The notes under the pieces: model-generated
What the model was told of the DNA's origin: nothing
The model's input: the letters and a program-made list of their open reading frames with translations, nothing else
Database searches by the model: none
In this document: piece after piece, positions 53,727 through 62,645 of the stretch
Layout of the letters: each line of letters opens with the position of its first letter
Numbering within the stretch: position 1 is the stretch's first letter
Position numbers and translations under genes: made by a program
Assembly (NCBI RefSeq): GCF_014196255.1
Contig: NZ_JACIDH010000001.1
Coordinates: 802,977-866,976 of the forward strand
DNA length: 64,000 bases
From: Sphingomonas pseudosanguinis
Lineage (GTDB): Bacteria; Pseudomonadota; Alphaproteobacteria; Sphingomonadales; Sphingomonadaceae
Reading direction: 5' to 3'

Positions 53727-55814
53727 ATGACCGATGCCACCACCAATGCCGTGGCCGACAGCCATCTCCACCAGGACGGGTCGATCGAGCGCCTGACCAT
53801 CGACACCATCCGCACCCTGTCGATGGACGCGGTGCAGCAGGCCAATTCGGGCCACCCCGGCACGCCGATGGCGCTGGCTCCGGTCGGTCACACCATCTGG
53901 TCGAAATTCCTCCGCTACGATCCCGCCCATGCCGACTGGCCCAACCGCGACCGCTTCGTGCTGTCGGTCGGCCACGCCTCGATGCTGCTCTACTCGCTGA
54001 TCCATCTGGCGGGGATCGAAGAGATCGACGCGGACGGTCAGAAGTCGGGCAAGCCCGCGCTGAGCTTGGAGGACCTGAAGGGCTTCCGCCAGCTGAACTC
54101 CAAGACGCCGGGCCACCCCGAATATCGTCACACCACCGGCGTCGAGACGACCACCGGCCCGCTGGGTGCGGGTTGCGGCAACTCGGTCGGCATGGCGATC
54201 GCCGAGCGCTGGCTGGCCGCGCATTTCAACCGCGAGGGTTTCCCGATCTTCGACCATGACGTCTACGTCGTGTGCGGCGACGGCGACATGATGGAGGGCG
54301 TCGCATCCGAGGCGGCCTCGACCGCCGGGCACCTCAAGCTGTCTAACCTCTGCTGGATCTACGACTCGAACCAGATTTCGATCGAGGGCGGCACCGACCT
54401 CGCGTTCGACGAGGATGTGGGCAAGCGGTTCGAGGCCTATGGCTGGAACGTCATCCATGTCGACGACGCCAACGACATCGGGGCACTGACCGCCGCGCTC
54501 GACAATTTCAAGGCGACCGAGGACAAGCCGACCTTCATCGTCGTGAAGTCGGTGATCGGCTATGGCAGCCCCAAGGCGGGCAGCGAAAAGGCGCATGGCG
54601 AGCCGCTGGGCGAAGACGCGATCCGCGCGACCAAGAAGGCCTATGGCTGGCCCGAGGACGCCAAGTTCCTGGTTCCCGACGGCGTGCGCGAAGCGTTCCA
54701 AGGTGCGATCGAGCAGCGCGGCAAGCCGCTCCGAGACGAATGGGTCGCGATGGTCGACAAGTATCGCGCCGAATATCCCGAACTCGCCGCCCAGCTCGAC
54801 GCGATGCTCGCTGACAAGCTCCCGGACGGCTGGGACGCTGACATCCCGGTGTTCGAGGCGGATGCCAAGGGCGTCGCCAGCCGCGATTCGGGCGGCAAGG
54901 TGCAGAACGCCATCGCCGCCAAGGTGCCGTGGCTCGTCGGCGGCTCGGCCGACCTCGCGCCTTCGACCAAGACGCTGATCAAGGATGGCGGGTCTTTCCA
55001 GGCGGGCAGCTATGATGGCCGCAACCTGCATTTCGGCGTGCGCGAGCATTCGATGGGCGCGATCGTCGACGGCATGGCGCTGTCGCATCTGCGCTCCTAC
55101 GGCGCGACCTTCCTGGTCTTCTCCGACTATATGCGCGCGCCGATCCGTCTGGCCGCGATCATGGAGCTGGGCGCGGTGTTCGTCTTCACGCACGACTCGA
55201 TCGGCGTGGGCGAGGACGGTCCGACCCACCAGCCGATCGAGCATCTGGCGACGCTGCGTGCGATCCCCGGCCTCGACACCATCCGCCCCGGCGATGCCAA
55301 CGAAGTCGCCGAGGCGTGGCGCTGCGCCGCCGAGTCGGCCAGCCACCCGACCGCGCTGATCTTCTCGCGTCAGGCGCTGCCGACGCTGGATCGCGGCAAG
55401 TACGCACCGGCTTCGGGCCTGAAGAAGGGCGGCTACGTCCTCGCCGATTGCAAGGGCACGCCGGACGTCATCCTGATCGCCACCGGCTCGGAGCTGTCGC
55501 TGGTGACCGACGCCTATGAGAAGCTGAGTGCCGACGGGATCAAGGCGCGCGTCGTCTCGCTGCCCAGCTGGTATCGCTTCGAGATGCAGGACGCCGCGTA
55601 TAAGGAAAGCGTCCTGCCGCGCGCCGTCACCGCGCGTCTGGCGGTCGAGCAGGCCGGGTCGATCGGCTGGGACCGCTATGTCGGGTTCGAAGGCCGCACG
55701 ATCACCATGTCGACGTTCGGTGCCTCCGCCCCCATATCCAAGCTGCAGGACAAGTTCGGCTTCACCCTCGACAATGTCGTGAAGGTGGCCCGCGAATTGG
55801 TGGAGACCAAGTGA
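53727..55814 (+). CDS. tkt: Transketolase
   Basis: The 695-aa TPP enzyme moves two-carbon units between pentose phosphates. It shows SGHPGTPMALAPVGHTIW, GPLGAGCGNSVGMAIAE, the TPP motif CGDGDMMEGVASEAASTAGH with the Asn in DSNQISIEG, and EHSMGAIVDGMALS with THDSIGVGEDGPTHQPIEHL. The ATG at 53727 has GAGG upstream; the frame 20 codons earlier is less likely. Its stop overlaps the ATG of tal (TGATG at 55812-55816), so both are translated together. Confidence 0.96.
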   Translation: MTDATTNAVADSHLHQDGSIERLTIDTIRTLSMDAVQQANSGHPGTPMALAPVGHTIWSKFLRYDPAHADWPNRDRFVLSVGHASMLLYSLIHLAGIEEIDADGQKSGKPALSLEDLKGFRQLNSKTPGHPEYRHTTGVETTTGPLGAGCGNSVGMAIAERWLAAHFNREGFPIFDHDVYVVCGDGDMMEGVASEAASTAGHLKLSNLCWIYDSNQISIEGGTDLAFDEDVGKRFEAYGWNVIHVDDANDIGALTAALDNFKATEDKPTFIVVKSVIGYGSPKAGSEKAHGEPLGEDAIRATKKAYGWPEDAKFLVPDGVREAFQGAIEQRGKPLRDEWVAMVDKYRAEYPELAAQLDAMLADKLPDGWDADIPVFEADAKGVASRDSGGKVQNAIAAKVPWLVGGSADLAPSTKTLIKDGGSFQAGSYDGRNLHFGVREHSMGAIVDGMALSHLRSYGATFLVFSDYMRAPIRLAAIMELGAVFVFTHDSIGVGEDGPTHQPIEHLATLRAIPGLDTIRPGDANEVAEAWRCAAESASHPTALIFSRQALPTLDRGKYAPASGLKKGGYVLADCKGTPDVILIATGSELSLVTDAYEKLSADGIKARVVSLPSWYRFEMQDAAYKESVLPRAVTARLAVEQAGSIGWDRYVGFEGRTITMSTFGASAPISKLQDKFGFTLDNVVKVARELVETK

Positions 55815-56935
55815 TGAGCAAGCTGTCGGAACTGGGCGCCAAAGGCTGCGCCCCCTGGCTCGATTTCGTCGATCGCAAGTTTCTGGAGGCGAAGGGCTTG
55901 GAAAAGCTCGTCGCCGAGGACGGGCTGACCGGCGTGACCTCCAACCCGTCGATCTTTGAAAAGGCGATGGGGCATGGCGACGCCTATGACGCCACGCTCG
56001 CCGCCTTCGACAAGGAAAATCCCGGCGCGGCGACCATCGACCGCTACGAGCATCTGGCGATCCAGGACATCAAGGCGGCGGCGGAAACGCTCAAGCCCGT
56101 CTATGATCGGCTCGACGCCAAGGACGGCTATGTCAGCCTGGAGGTGTCGCCGTACATCGCCGACGATACCGACGCGACCATCGCCGAGGCCGAGAAGCTG
56201 TGGCACGCGGTCGACCGCCCCAATCTGATGATCAAGATCCCGGGCACCGATGCGGGCGCGCCGGCGATCTCGGCGACCATCGCCAAGGGGATCAACGTCA
56301 ACGTGACGCTGCTCTTCTCGGTCGACGCCTATATCAAGGTGGCCGAAGCCTATGCGACCGGCCTGGAGGAGCGGGTGAAGGCCGGCCAGCCGATCGACCG
56401 GATCGCCAGCGTCGCCAGCTTCTTCATCAGCCGTATCGACTCGGCGATCGACAAGAAGATCGACGAGCGGGTCGCCGCCGGGGATGCGGAGTCGGATGCG
56501 CTGAAGGCCGTGCGTGGCAAGGTCGCCATCGCCAACGCCAAGATGGCCTATCAGTGGTATCTGGACTTTCTGAAGTCTGACCGCTGGCAGGCGCTGGCCG
56601 CCAAGGGCGCACAGCCGCAGCGGCTGCTCTGGGCGTCGACGGGGACCAAGGACCCGTCCTTCCCTGACACGCTCTATATCGACACGCTGATCGGGCCAGA
56701 CACGGTCAACACCATGCCGCCCAAGACCATGGACGCCTTCCGCGACCATGGCACGGTGGCCGAGACGCTGACCGCCGACATCGACGAGGCTCGCCACGTG
56801 CTGGCCGAAGCCGACCGGCTGGGCCTGGACCTGAACGGCGTGACCGACACGCTGGTCGCCGAGGGGGTCGCCTCCTTCGTCAAGGCGTTCGATGATCTGC
56901 TCGGCGCCATCGGCCAGAAGCAGCCGGCGGCCTGA
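55814..56935 (+). CDS. tal: Transaldolase
   Basis: The 373-aa enzyme belongs to the longer actinobacterial/alphaproteobacterial transaldolase type. It moves a dihydroxyacetone unit through a Schiff base on the Lys in LMIKIPGTDAG. Other landmarks are GVTSNPSIFEKAMGHG, VSLEVSPYIADDTDATIAEA, NVNVTLLFSVDAYIKVAEAY and LLWASTGTKDPSFPDTLYID. It is coupled to tkt by an overlapping stop and start. A strong terminator hairpin follows, before gndA, which may set different levels for the downstream genes. Confidence 0.95.
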   Translation: MSKLSELGAKGCAPWLDFVDRKFLEAKGLEKLVAEDGLTGVTSNPSIFEKAMGHGDAYDATLAAFDKENPGAATIDRYEHLAIQDIKAAAETLKPVYDRLDAKDGYVSLEVSPYIADDTDATIAEAEKLWHAVDRPNLMIKIPGTDAGAPAISATIAKGINVNVTLLFSVDAYIKVAEAYATGLEERVKAGQPIDRIASVASFFISRIDSAIDKKIDERVAAGDAESDALKAVRGKVAIANAKMAYQWYLDFLKSDRWQALAAKGAQPQRLLWASTGTKDPSFPDTLYIDTLIGPDTVNTMPPKTMDAFRDHGTVAETLTADIDEARHVLAEADRLGLDLNGVTDTLVAEGVASFVKAFDDLLGAIGQKQPAA

Positions 56936-56944
56936 TGCCCCGGC

Positions 56945-56985
56945 AGGCCCCCTCCCCAGACACGGGGAGGGGGCCTTTCTCTTTT
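56945..56985 (+). terminator. Strong Rho-independent terminator between tal and gndA
   Basis: AGGCCCCCTCCCC (56945-56957) pairs perfectly with GGGGAGGGGGCCT (56964-56976), followed by TTCTCTTTTT. It lies 10 bp after the tal stop and 25 bp before the gndA start. So gndA needs read-through or a promoter in or after the hairpin. Confidence 0.87.
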
Positions 56986-57009
56986 TCACGACAGTAACGG
57001 AGTTTCCGC

Positions 57010-57993
57010 ATGAAGATCGGTCTGGTCGGCCTCGGCCGCATGGGAGGCAATATCGCACGCCGCCTGATGCAGGCTGGGCATCAGGTGGTGGCCTGGGATC
57101 GCAGCGACGAGGCGGTGCAGACGCTCGCCAAGGACGGCGCGGAAGCCGCCACCGGGCTGGAGGACATGGCCGCCAAGCTCGCGGATAAGGCGATCTGGTG
57201 GGTGATGCTGCCCGCCGGCGCCCCGACCGAAGACACGATCGCGGAGATCGCCAAGCTGGCCAAGGACGGCGATGTCGTCATCGACGGCGGCAACAGCTTC
57301 TACAAGGACGACATCCGCCGCGCCAAGATGCTGGCCGGACAGGGCATTCATTATGTCGATGTCGGCACCTCGGGCGGCGTCTGGGGGCTGGAGCGCGGCT
57401 ATTGCATGATGATCGGCGGCGACAAGGAAACCGTCGATCACCTCGACCCGATCTTCGACGCGCTGGCACCCGGCCTAGGCGACATCGTCCGCACGCCGGG
57501 CCGCATCGCCGACAAGGTCGATGCGCGCGCTGAAAAGGGCTATATCCATGCGGGGCCCGCGGGCGCGGGCCACTTCGTCAAGATGATCCACAACGGCATC
57601 GAGTACGGCCTGATGCAGGCCTATGCCGAGGGCTTCGACATCCTCAAGTCGAAGAACAGCGACAAGCTGCCCGAGGACGAGCGCTTCGACCTGAACCTGA
57701 CCGACATCGCCGAGGTGTGGCGTCGCGGCAGCGTGATCTCGTCCTGGCTGCTCGACCTGACCGCGATCGCGCTGGCCAAGGATGAGATGCTGGAACAGTT
57801 CTCGGGCCATGTCGCCGATTCGGGCGAGGGCCAGTGGACGATCGACGCGGCGATGGAGGAGAAGGTCCCGGCCAACGTCCTGACCGCCTCGCTGTTCGCA
57901 CGCTATCGCAGCCGCGTGGATCACACCTATGGCGACAAGGTGCTGTCGGCGATGCGCTTCGGCTTTGGCGGCCACACCGAAATCCCGCAATGA
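57010..57993 (+). CDS. gndA: 6-phosphogluconate dehydrogenase, short decarboxylating type
   Basis: The 327-aa enzyme oxidises and decarboxylates 6-phosphogluconate to ribulose-5-phosphate. It has the N-terminal Rossmann motif [36 protein letters not shown], the signature [20 protein letters not shown] and [20 protein letters not shown]. It is much shorter than the 470-aa Gnd of E. coli and matches the tetrameric, often NAD-preferring YqeC/GntZ type. Its stop overlaps the next ATG (ATGA). It sits in the pentose phosphate block, which fits its role. Confidence 0.93.
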   Translation: MKIGLVGLGRMGGNIARRLMQAGHQVVAWDRSDEAVQTLAKDGAEAATGLEDMAAKLADKAIWWVMLPAGAPTEDTIAEIAKLAKDGDVVIDGGNSFYKDDIRRAKMLAGQGIHYVDVGTSGGVWGLERGYCMMIGGDKETVDHLDPIFDALAPGLGDIVRTPGRIADKVDARAEKGYIHAGPAGAGHFVKMIHNGIEYGLMQAYAEGFDILKSKNSDKLPEDERFDLNLTDIAEVWRRGSVISSWLLDLTAIALAKDEMLEQFSGHVADSGEGQWTIDAAMEEKVPANVLTASLFARYRSRVDHTYGDKVLSAMRFGFGGHTEIPQ

Positions 57994-58811
57994 CGAAACC
58001 CATCCGGCTTGTCGTGTCGGACGTCGACGGCACGCTCGTCGACCCCAACAAGACGCTGCGCGCCGCCACCATCGCCGCCGTCAAGCGGCTGGAGGCGGCG
58101 GGCGTCGGCTTCACCATCATCAGCGCCCGACCGCGTTCGGGTTTGGGTTGGTTGGCGGACGAACTGGCGATCGACGCGCCGATCGGGGCGTTCAACGGCG
58201 GCACCGTGTTCCGCCGCGACGGCTCGGTCGACGCGCGGTTCCGGGTGCCCGTCGCGGTGGTCAACGACGTACTGGCGATGGCGGCGGACAGCCCCGTCGC
58301 CATCTGGGTCTTCGCCGACGACCGCTGGTACGCCAGCAGCGCAGAGGGCACCCATGTCGAGCATGAGCGCAAGGCCTCCGCGCAGGAGCCGGTGATCACG
58401 CAGGATTTCACCGCGCTGGCCGACAAGGTCGACAAGATCACGCTCGTCAGCGACGATGCCGAACTGCTGCGCGGCCTGCACGACCGTGCCAATGACGCGC
58501 ATGGCGGGGCCGCGACCATCGCCCAGTCGCAGACCTATTATCTCGACGTGACCGCGCTGGAAGCCAACAAGGGCGATGGCGTGGCGACGCTGGCCAAGGC
58601 GTTCGGCGTCTCGCTGGAGGAGGTCGCGGTGCTGGGCGACCAGGCCAACGATCTTCCCATGTTGAGACGCGCGGGCCTGCCGATCGTGATGGCAAATGCC
58701 CCCGATGCGGTTAGGGAACAGATATTGGTACACACCCGTTCCAACGCGGACGATGGCGTGGCCTATGCCATTGATACCCTTATCCTGCCCAGAATCGGAG
58801 TGCCTTCATGA
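57990..58811 (+). CDS. HAD-IIB phosphatase (Cof-like)
   Basis: The 273-aa protein has the HAD motif [15 protein letters not shown], motif II in [11 protein letters not shown], a Cof-type cap domain (about 85-190), and motif IV in [18 protein letters not shown], followed by [11 protein letters not shown]. Such enzymes remove phosphate from sugar or cofactor phosphates in the cytosol. It overlaps both neighbours by ATGA junctions, so it is translated with gndA and the next HAD gene. A sugar phosphate of the pentose pathway is a reasonable but unproven substrate. Confidence 0.9.
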   Translation: MTKPIRLVVSDVDGTLVDPNKTLRAATIAAVKRLEAAGVGFTIISARPRSGLGWLADELAIDAPIGAFNGGTVFRRDGSVDARFRVPVAVVNDVLAMAADSPVAIWVFADDRWYASSAEGTHVEHERKASAQEPVITQDFTALADKVDKITLVSDDAELLRGLHDRANDAHGGAATIAQSQTYYLDVTALEANKGDGVATLAKAFGVSLEEVAVLGDQANDLPMLRRAGLPIVMANAPDAVREQILVHTRSNADDGVAYAIDTLILPRIGVPS

Positions 58812-59557
58812 AGCAACTGGTTGCGTTCGACCTCGACGGTACGCTGGCCGAAAGCAAACAGCCCCTGGGCGAACCGATGGGGGAGGCGCTGGCCGACCTG
58901 CTCGACGTCGCGCATGTCGCGGTGATCTCGGGCGGGGACTGGCCGCAGTTCGACAAGCAGGTGGCAAGCCGCCTGCCCGAACGCGCCGACCGTACCAAGC
59001 TGTGGCTGATGCCGACCACCGGCACCAAGCTCTACACGTACAAGGACGGTAGCTGGACCCCGGTCTATGCCGAGCTGTTCGACGATGCGACCAAGGCCAA
59101 GATTCTGGAGGCGTTCGACGCCTCGCTGGAGGCGACCGGCTTCGTGCCCGAACAGACCTGGGGCGAGCGGATCGAGGATCGCGGCAGCCAGATCACCTTC
59201 TCCGCGCTCGGCCAGCAGGCGCCGATCGACGCCAAGGAACATTGGGACCCCAAGTTCGAGAAGCGCAAGGTCATTCAGGCGGACCTCAAGCAGCGCCTGC
59301 CGGGCCTGTCGATCAACATGGGCGGCGCGACCTCGATCGACATCACTCGTGAGGGCGTCGACAAGGCGTACGGCCTGAAGAAGCTGCGTGACGCCAGTGG
59401 TATTGAACTCGATGCGATGATGTTCATCGGCGACGCGATCTTCCCCGGCGGCAACGACTATCCGGCCAAGGAGCTGGGCCTCGACACGGTGCGCGTGCGC
59501 GACCCGGAAGAGACGCTGGCGGTCATGGCGGGGATCGTGGCCTGCCTGAAGAAGTAA
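58808..59557 (+). CDS. HAD-IIB hydrolase, phosphomannomutase-like
   Basis: The 249-aa protein has motif I VAFDLDGTLAESKQPL, motif II AVISGGDWPQF, a cap region that resembles eukaryotic-type phosphomannomutases (FEKRKVIQADLKQRLPGLSI, MGGATSIDITREGVDKAYGLKKL), and motif IV FIGDAIFPGGNDYP. In eukaryotic PMMs these segments bind the hexose bisphosphate. Here it may be a mutase or a phosphatase of sugar phosphates. ATGA overlap with the previous gene. Its last codons overlap the likely start of the heme oxygenase gene. Confidence 0.85.
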   Translation: MKQLVAFDLDGTLAESKQPLGEPMGEALADLLDVAHVAVISGGDWPQFDKQVASRLPERADRTKLWLMPTTGTKLYTYKDGSWTPVYAELFDDATKAKILEAFDASLEATGFVPEQTWGERIEDRGSQITFSALGQQAPIDAKEHWDPKFEKRKVIQADLKQRLPGLSINMGGATSIDITREGVDKAYGLKKLRDASGIELDAMMFIGDAIFPGGNDYPAKELGLDTVRVRDPEETLAVMAGIVACLKK

Positions 59558-60063
59558 GCTCGGGCGCCTCCGCCGCCCTACGCGCCCGCACCGGACCGGC
59601 GCACGAGGCGGTGGATGCGGCGTACGGCGCGTATCGGCTGGACGATCGGGAAAGCTACACGGCGTTCCTGATCGCCCATGCGCGCGCCTTGCCGGCGGTC
59701 GAGGCATGGCTCTTGCATCGGTCGATCGGCTTTGCGTGGCGGCCGCGCAGGGACGCGCTGGCGGCGGATTTGGCCGCTCTGGGTTGCGACATGCCCGAAC
59801 CTTTGCCCTTCGCGATCGCCGATGACCAGGCGGCGCGTTGGGGCGCGCTGTACGTGACCGAAGGGTCGCGACTGGGCGGCGTGATGCTGGCCCGGCAAGT
59901 GGGCGAGGGGTTGCCCAGGGCCTATCTCGAATCGGGCTTCGGCCCCGGCGAGTGGCGTGATTTCCGGCAAGCGCTGGACGCTGCGGCCGCTGACGCGGCG
60001 TGGATCGACCGCGCGGTGGCGGCGGCCGAACGGGTCTTCATGCTCTATAAACAAGCCGCTTAA
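59542..60063 (+). CDS. Biliverdin-producing heme oxygenase, start codon unusual
   Basis: The frame encodes a bacterial heme oxygenase of the BphO/HemO type: the distal-helix motif GALYVTEGSRLGGVMLARQV and FMLYKQAA near the end. The proximal heme ligand His is in RARTGPAHEAVDAAYG, at 59602-59604. The first ATG/GTG/TTG in this frame is the GTG at 59611, which would delete that His. A family-like N-terminus (PEEVSSGASAALRAR) is encoded just upstream, with only CTG (59542) as a possible start. I give 59542 as start; it is uncertain. Heme is opened to biliverdin, CO and iron. The convergent phytochrome gene would use the biliverdin. It overlaps the HAD gene by 16 bp. Confidence 0.72.
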   Translation: MPEEVSSGASAALRARTGPAHEAVDAAYGAYRLDDRESYTAFLIAHARALPAVEAWLLHRSIGFAWRPRRDALAADLAALGCDMPEPLPFAIADDQAARWGALYVTEGSRLGGVMLARQVGEGLPRAYLESGFGPGEWRDFRQALDAAAADAAWIDRAVAAAERVFMLYKQAA

Positions 60064-60075
60064 ACCCGCCCCCCA

Positions 60076-60258
60076 TTTCAGCCTGAGCAAAGTCGAAGGC
60101 CATGGGACTGATCTCAACACCCTCACCCTTCCGGCGCTCCGCGCCTCCCTCCCTCTCCCGCCGGGAGAGGGAAGGGGCCCACCCGCGTTAGCGGGTGGGA
60201 AGGGTGAGGGCGGCTAAGGGCCCGTCTCATGGCCTTCGACTTCGCTCGGGCTGAACGG
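60076..60258. repeat. Family B palindrome with a type III palindrome nested inside
   Basis: The outer arms TTCAGCCTGAGCAAAGTCGA (60077 on) and CGACTTCGCTCGGGCTGAA are mirror images with three changes. Between them lies a complete type III element (60119-60211) with arms CACCCTCACCCTTCC and GGAAGGGTGAGGG, nearly identical to 12322-12413. It separates the convergent heme oxygenase and phytochrome genes. Confidence 0.9.
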
Positions 60259-60306
60259 GCGTTTGGGGGCGTTGAGGGGGACGGACAACGAATCCCGCCC
60301 GCCCCC

Positions 60307-62463
60307 TCAATCCGCGATCGGCGCGATCACGATGGCCCTCAGTCCCGGCTGGTTGTCGTCATATTCGATCGAGCCGGACAGACGCTGCATCATCGCCGCC
60401 ATCATCCGGCTGCCAAAGCCGCGTCCGTCGCCGATCGGCTCGTCGGTCCGGCCGCGTCCTTCGTCGGCCACGACCAGGCGCAGGCGGTTGCCATATTGCT
60501 CCAGCGTGATCGTCACCGGTCCGGCCGCGCCGTCATAGGCGTATTTGGTGGCGTTGATGATCAGCTCGGTCGTAACCAGCCCCAGATTGATCGCACGATC
60601 GGTCGGCATCAGCACGGGCGCCAGATCGAGCCGCATCTGCGAGCCCCAGTCTGCGCCGAGCGACTGCTTCATGTCGCCGACCAGCTCCTCCAGATAACGC
60701 GCCAGATCGACCGTCTGGATCTGGTCGTCGCGGTAGAGCCGGCGATGGACGAGCGCGACCGCGGACAGGCGCGCCTGCGCCTCGGTCAACTGTTCGCGCA
60801 CGCCCGGATCGCTCGCCGCCTTGGCCTGGAGCGCCAGGAAGGACGAGACGAGCTGGAGACTGTTCTGGACGCGGTGGTCCACCTCCTTCATCAACACGTC
60901 CTTCTGCTGGAGCAGCAGGTCCTTGTCGTCGAGCGTCCGTTGCAGCGCGGCGTTCAGGCCGCGCAGGCGGTTGTTCTGGAAACTGTCGTGCAGCGCGCGG
61001 CGCAGCCGGTGCGCCGCCTCCACCTCTTCCAGGGTCCAGCGCCGCGAACGGCCGCGCACCGTCTCGCGCCAACTTTCGAACGAGGCGCGCGGGCTGAGCG
61101 TTTCATCGGGGCGCAAGGCGACCGACTTGTGCGGGTTGCCCGCCCATTCCACCTCTTCGATCTGTTCGGCGCGGAACCAGAGCAGGCTGAGGCCGCCATC
61201 GATCAGCGGCAGCGACAGCACGCCGCTGGTGGTCGCGGCTAGCGCCTCGGTATCAGGCATCACCGCGCCCAGCTCGTGCGTGCAGTAAAGCTCGCCACCG
61301 CCCCGCAGCAGCGCCCATTGCGCGATTTCCAGTAGCGCCAGCGTCGGCGGACAATGGCCATGGGCATAGACCCGGCCGCCATCGATCAGCGCGAAGCCGG
61401 TCGCGTTCATCATCCCCATCAGGTCGGGCAACAGATGCCGGATGGCGGGGACGACCTCACCCTGGCCGGCGAGGCGCGGCAGGATCGCATCCTCGGCGGC
61501 GCGCAGGCGGAAGCGTTCGCGGTAGAGCTCGGCCTCTTCCTTCGCGCGGATCTGACGGGCCAGCCCGCTCGCCAGCGTGGCGGCGGCGGCGCGCAGTTCG
61601 GGCGACAGGCGATGCGGCGTCCGGTGGTGACAGGCGATCATCCCCCAGAGCAGCCCGTCCTTGACGATCGAGATCGATGCCGACGCCTCGACCCCCATGT
61701 TGCGCAGATAGCGGACATGGACCGGCGACACGCTGCGCAGACCGACATCGCTGAGGTCGATCGTCTCGAACCCTTCGGGCCGCAGAGGGGCGGGGACATA
61801 GCCGGCATCGGGGATGCTGCGCGTGCGGTTACGGATATAGAGCGCACGCGCCTGTTTCGGAATGTCGGAGGCGGGGAAATGATGATGGAGGAAGGAATGC
61901 AGCCCCGGCGCCTTCGCCTCGGCCACGACCCGCCCCGAATCATCGTCCAGGAAGCGGTACAGCATGACCCGGTCGAACCCGGTCAGCGTGCGAAAGGTGG
62001 TCGCGGCGCGCTCGTAGAGATTCTGCAGGTCGCCGGTGCGCTCGAAACTGGTCGCCGCGGCATCGAGCCAGCTGAGCGGACTGCCCGCCCCCCAGGGCGC
62101 GTCGGCCAGCGCCGGCTCCAACTCGACGAGCAGCCGTTCGCCGTCCAGACGATGCGCGGTCACCGCGAACGATTCGGTACTGCCCCGGACCGGGCGAGTC
62201 GCGGTCATCGACCCCGGGCCCGCCGGCATCGCCGAGAGCATGTCGGCGACTTCGGCACCCAGCAGCGCGGCGAGCGGGGCGTTGAGCCAGTCGCTGGCCA
62301 GCCGCTCCTCGATCGCGCCGGCGCCGGCGATGACGGTCAAGGGCTGTCCCTCGACCACCAGCAACAGCCCATGCGGCTGGATCGCGCCGGGTATATGAAT
62401 GGGTTCCCGATCGCAGGCCGTGATATCCTGGCCCGGATCGGTCTCGACGAGGCGCGTGGCCAT
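60307..62463 (-). CDS. Bacteriophytochrome sensor histidine kinase
   Basis: The 718-aa protein has PAS-GAF-PHY photosensory domains and a HisKA_2-type kinase. Cys17 in DITACDREPIHIPGAIQPHG is the biliverdin attachment site. The GAF domain has FPASDIPKQARALY, with the DIP motif; the PHY tongue has the PRASF motif (LSPRASFESWRETVRGRSRRW). The phosphate-accepting His530 is in EVDHRVQNSLQLVSSF, and the ATP site has ELIINATKYAY and GDGRGFGSRMMAAM. It senses red/far-red light and phosphorylates a response regulator, which is not next to it. The start at 62463 puts Cys17 at its usual place. It is convergent with the heme oxygenase. Confidence 0.95.
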   Translation of the reverse strand: MATRLVETDPGQDITACDREPIHIPGAIQPHGLLLVVEGQPLTVIAGAGAIEERLASDWLNAPLAALLGAEVADMLSAMPAGPGSMTATRPVRGSTESFAVTAHRLDGERLLVELEPALADAPWGAGSPLSWLDAAATSFERTGDLQNLYERAATTFRTLTGFDRVMLYRFLDDDSGRVVAEAKAPGLHSFLHHHFPASDIPKQARALYIRNRTRSIPDAGYVPAPLRPEGFETIDLSDVGLRSVSPVHVRYLRNMGVEASASISIVKDGLLWGMIACHHRTPHRLSPELRAAAATLASGLARQIRAKEEAELYRERFRLRAAEDAILPRLAGQGEVVPAIRHLLPDLMGMMNATGFALIDGGRVYAHGHCPPTLALLEIAQWALLRGGGELYCTHELGAVMPDTEALAATTSGVLSLPLIDGGLSLLWFRAEQIEEVEWAGNPHKSVALRPDETLSPRASFESWRETVRGRSRRWTLEEVEAAHRLRRALHDSFQNNRLRGLNAALQRTLDDKDLLLQQKDVLMKEVDHRVQNSLQLVSSFLALQAKAASDPGVREQLTEAQARLSAVALVHRRLYRDDQIQTVDLARYLEELVGDMKQSLGADWGSQMRLDLAPVLMPTDRAINLGLVTTELIINATKYAYDGAAGPVTITLEQYGNRLRLVVADEGRGRTDEPIGDGRGFGSRMMAAMMQRLSGSIEYDDNQPGLRAIVIAPIAD

Positions 62464-62645
62464 CAGGGTCGGACTTTCCTCACCTACGCCACATGCCGGG
62501 TTTCCCGGGGACATGCAAATGATCGAGATCAAGGGATAAATCCAGAAATGGGATGAATGGCCCCGGTCAGGAACAAAGATTGCGCAGTCGGGTAATATCC
62601 GGTTAAGGCCAAGCAACGGACTCAAAGAGCCGTGTTGGAGAGGAC

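Noticed and set aside
53706..55346. 546-codon minus-strand frame opposite transketolase
   Set aside because: Shadow composition; transketolase on the plus strand has all family motifs.
59611..60063. Heme oxygenase starting at GTG 59611
   Set aside because: This start removes the proximal heme-ligand His and a family-like N-terminus that is clearly encoded upstream in the same frame.
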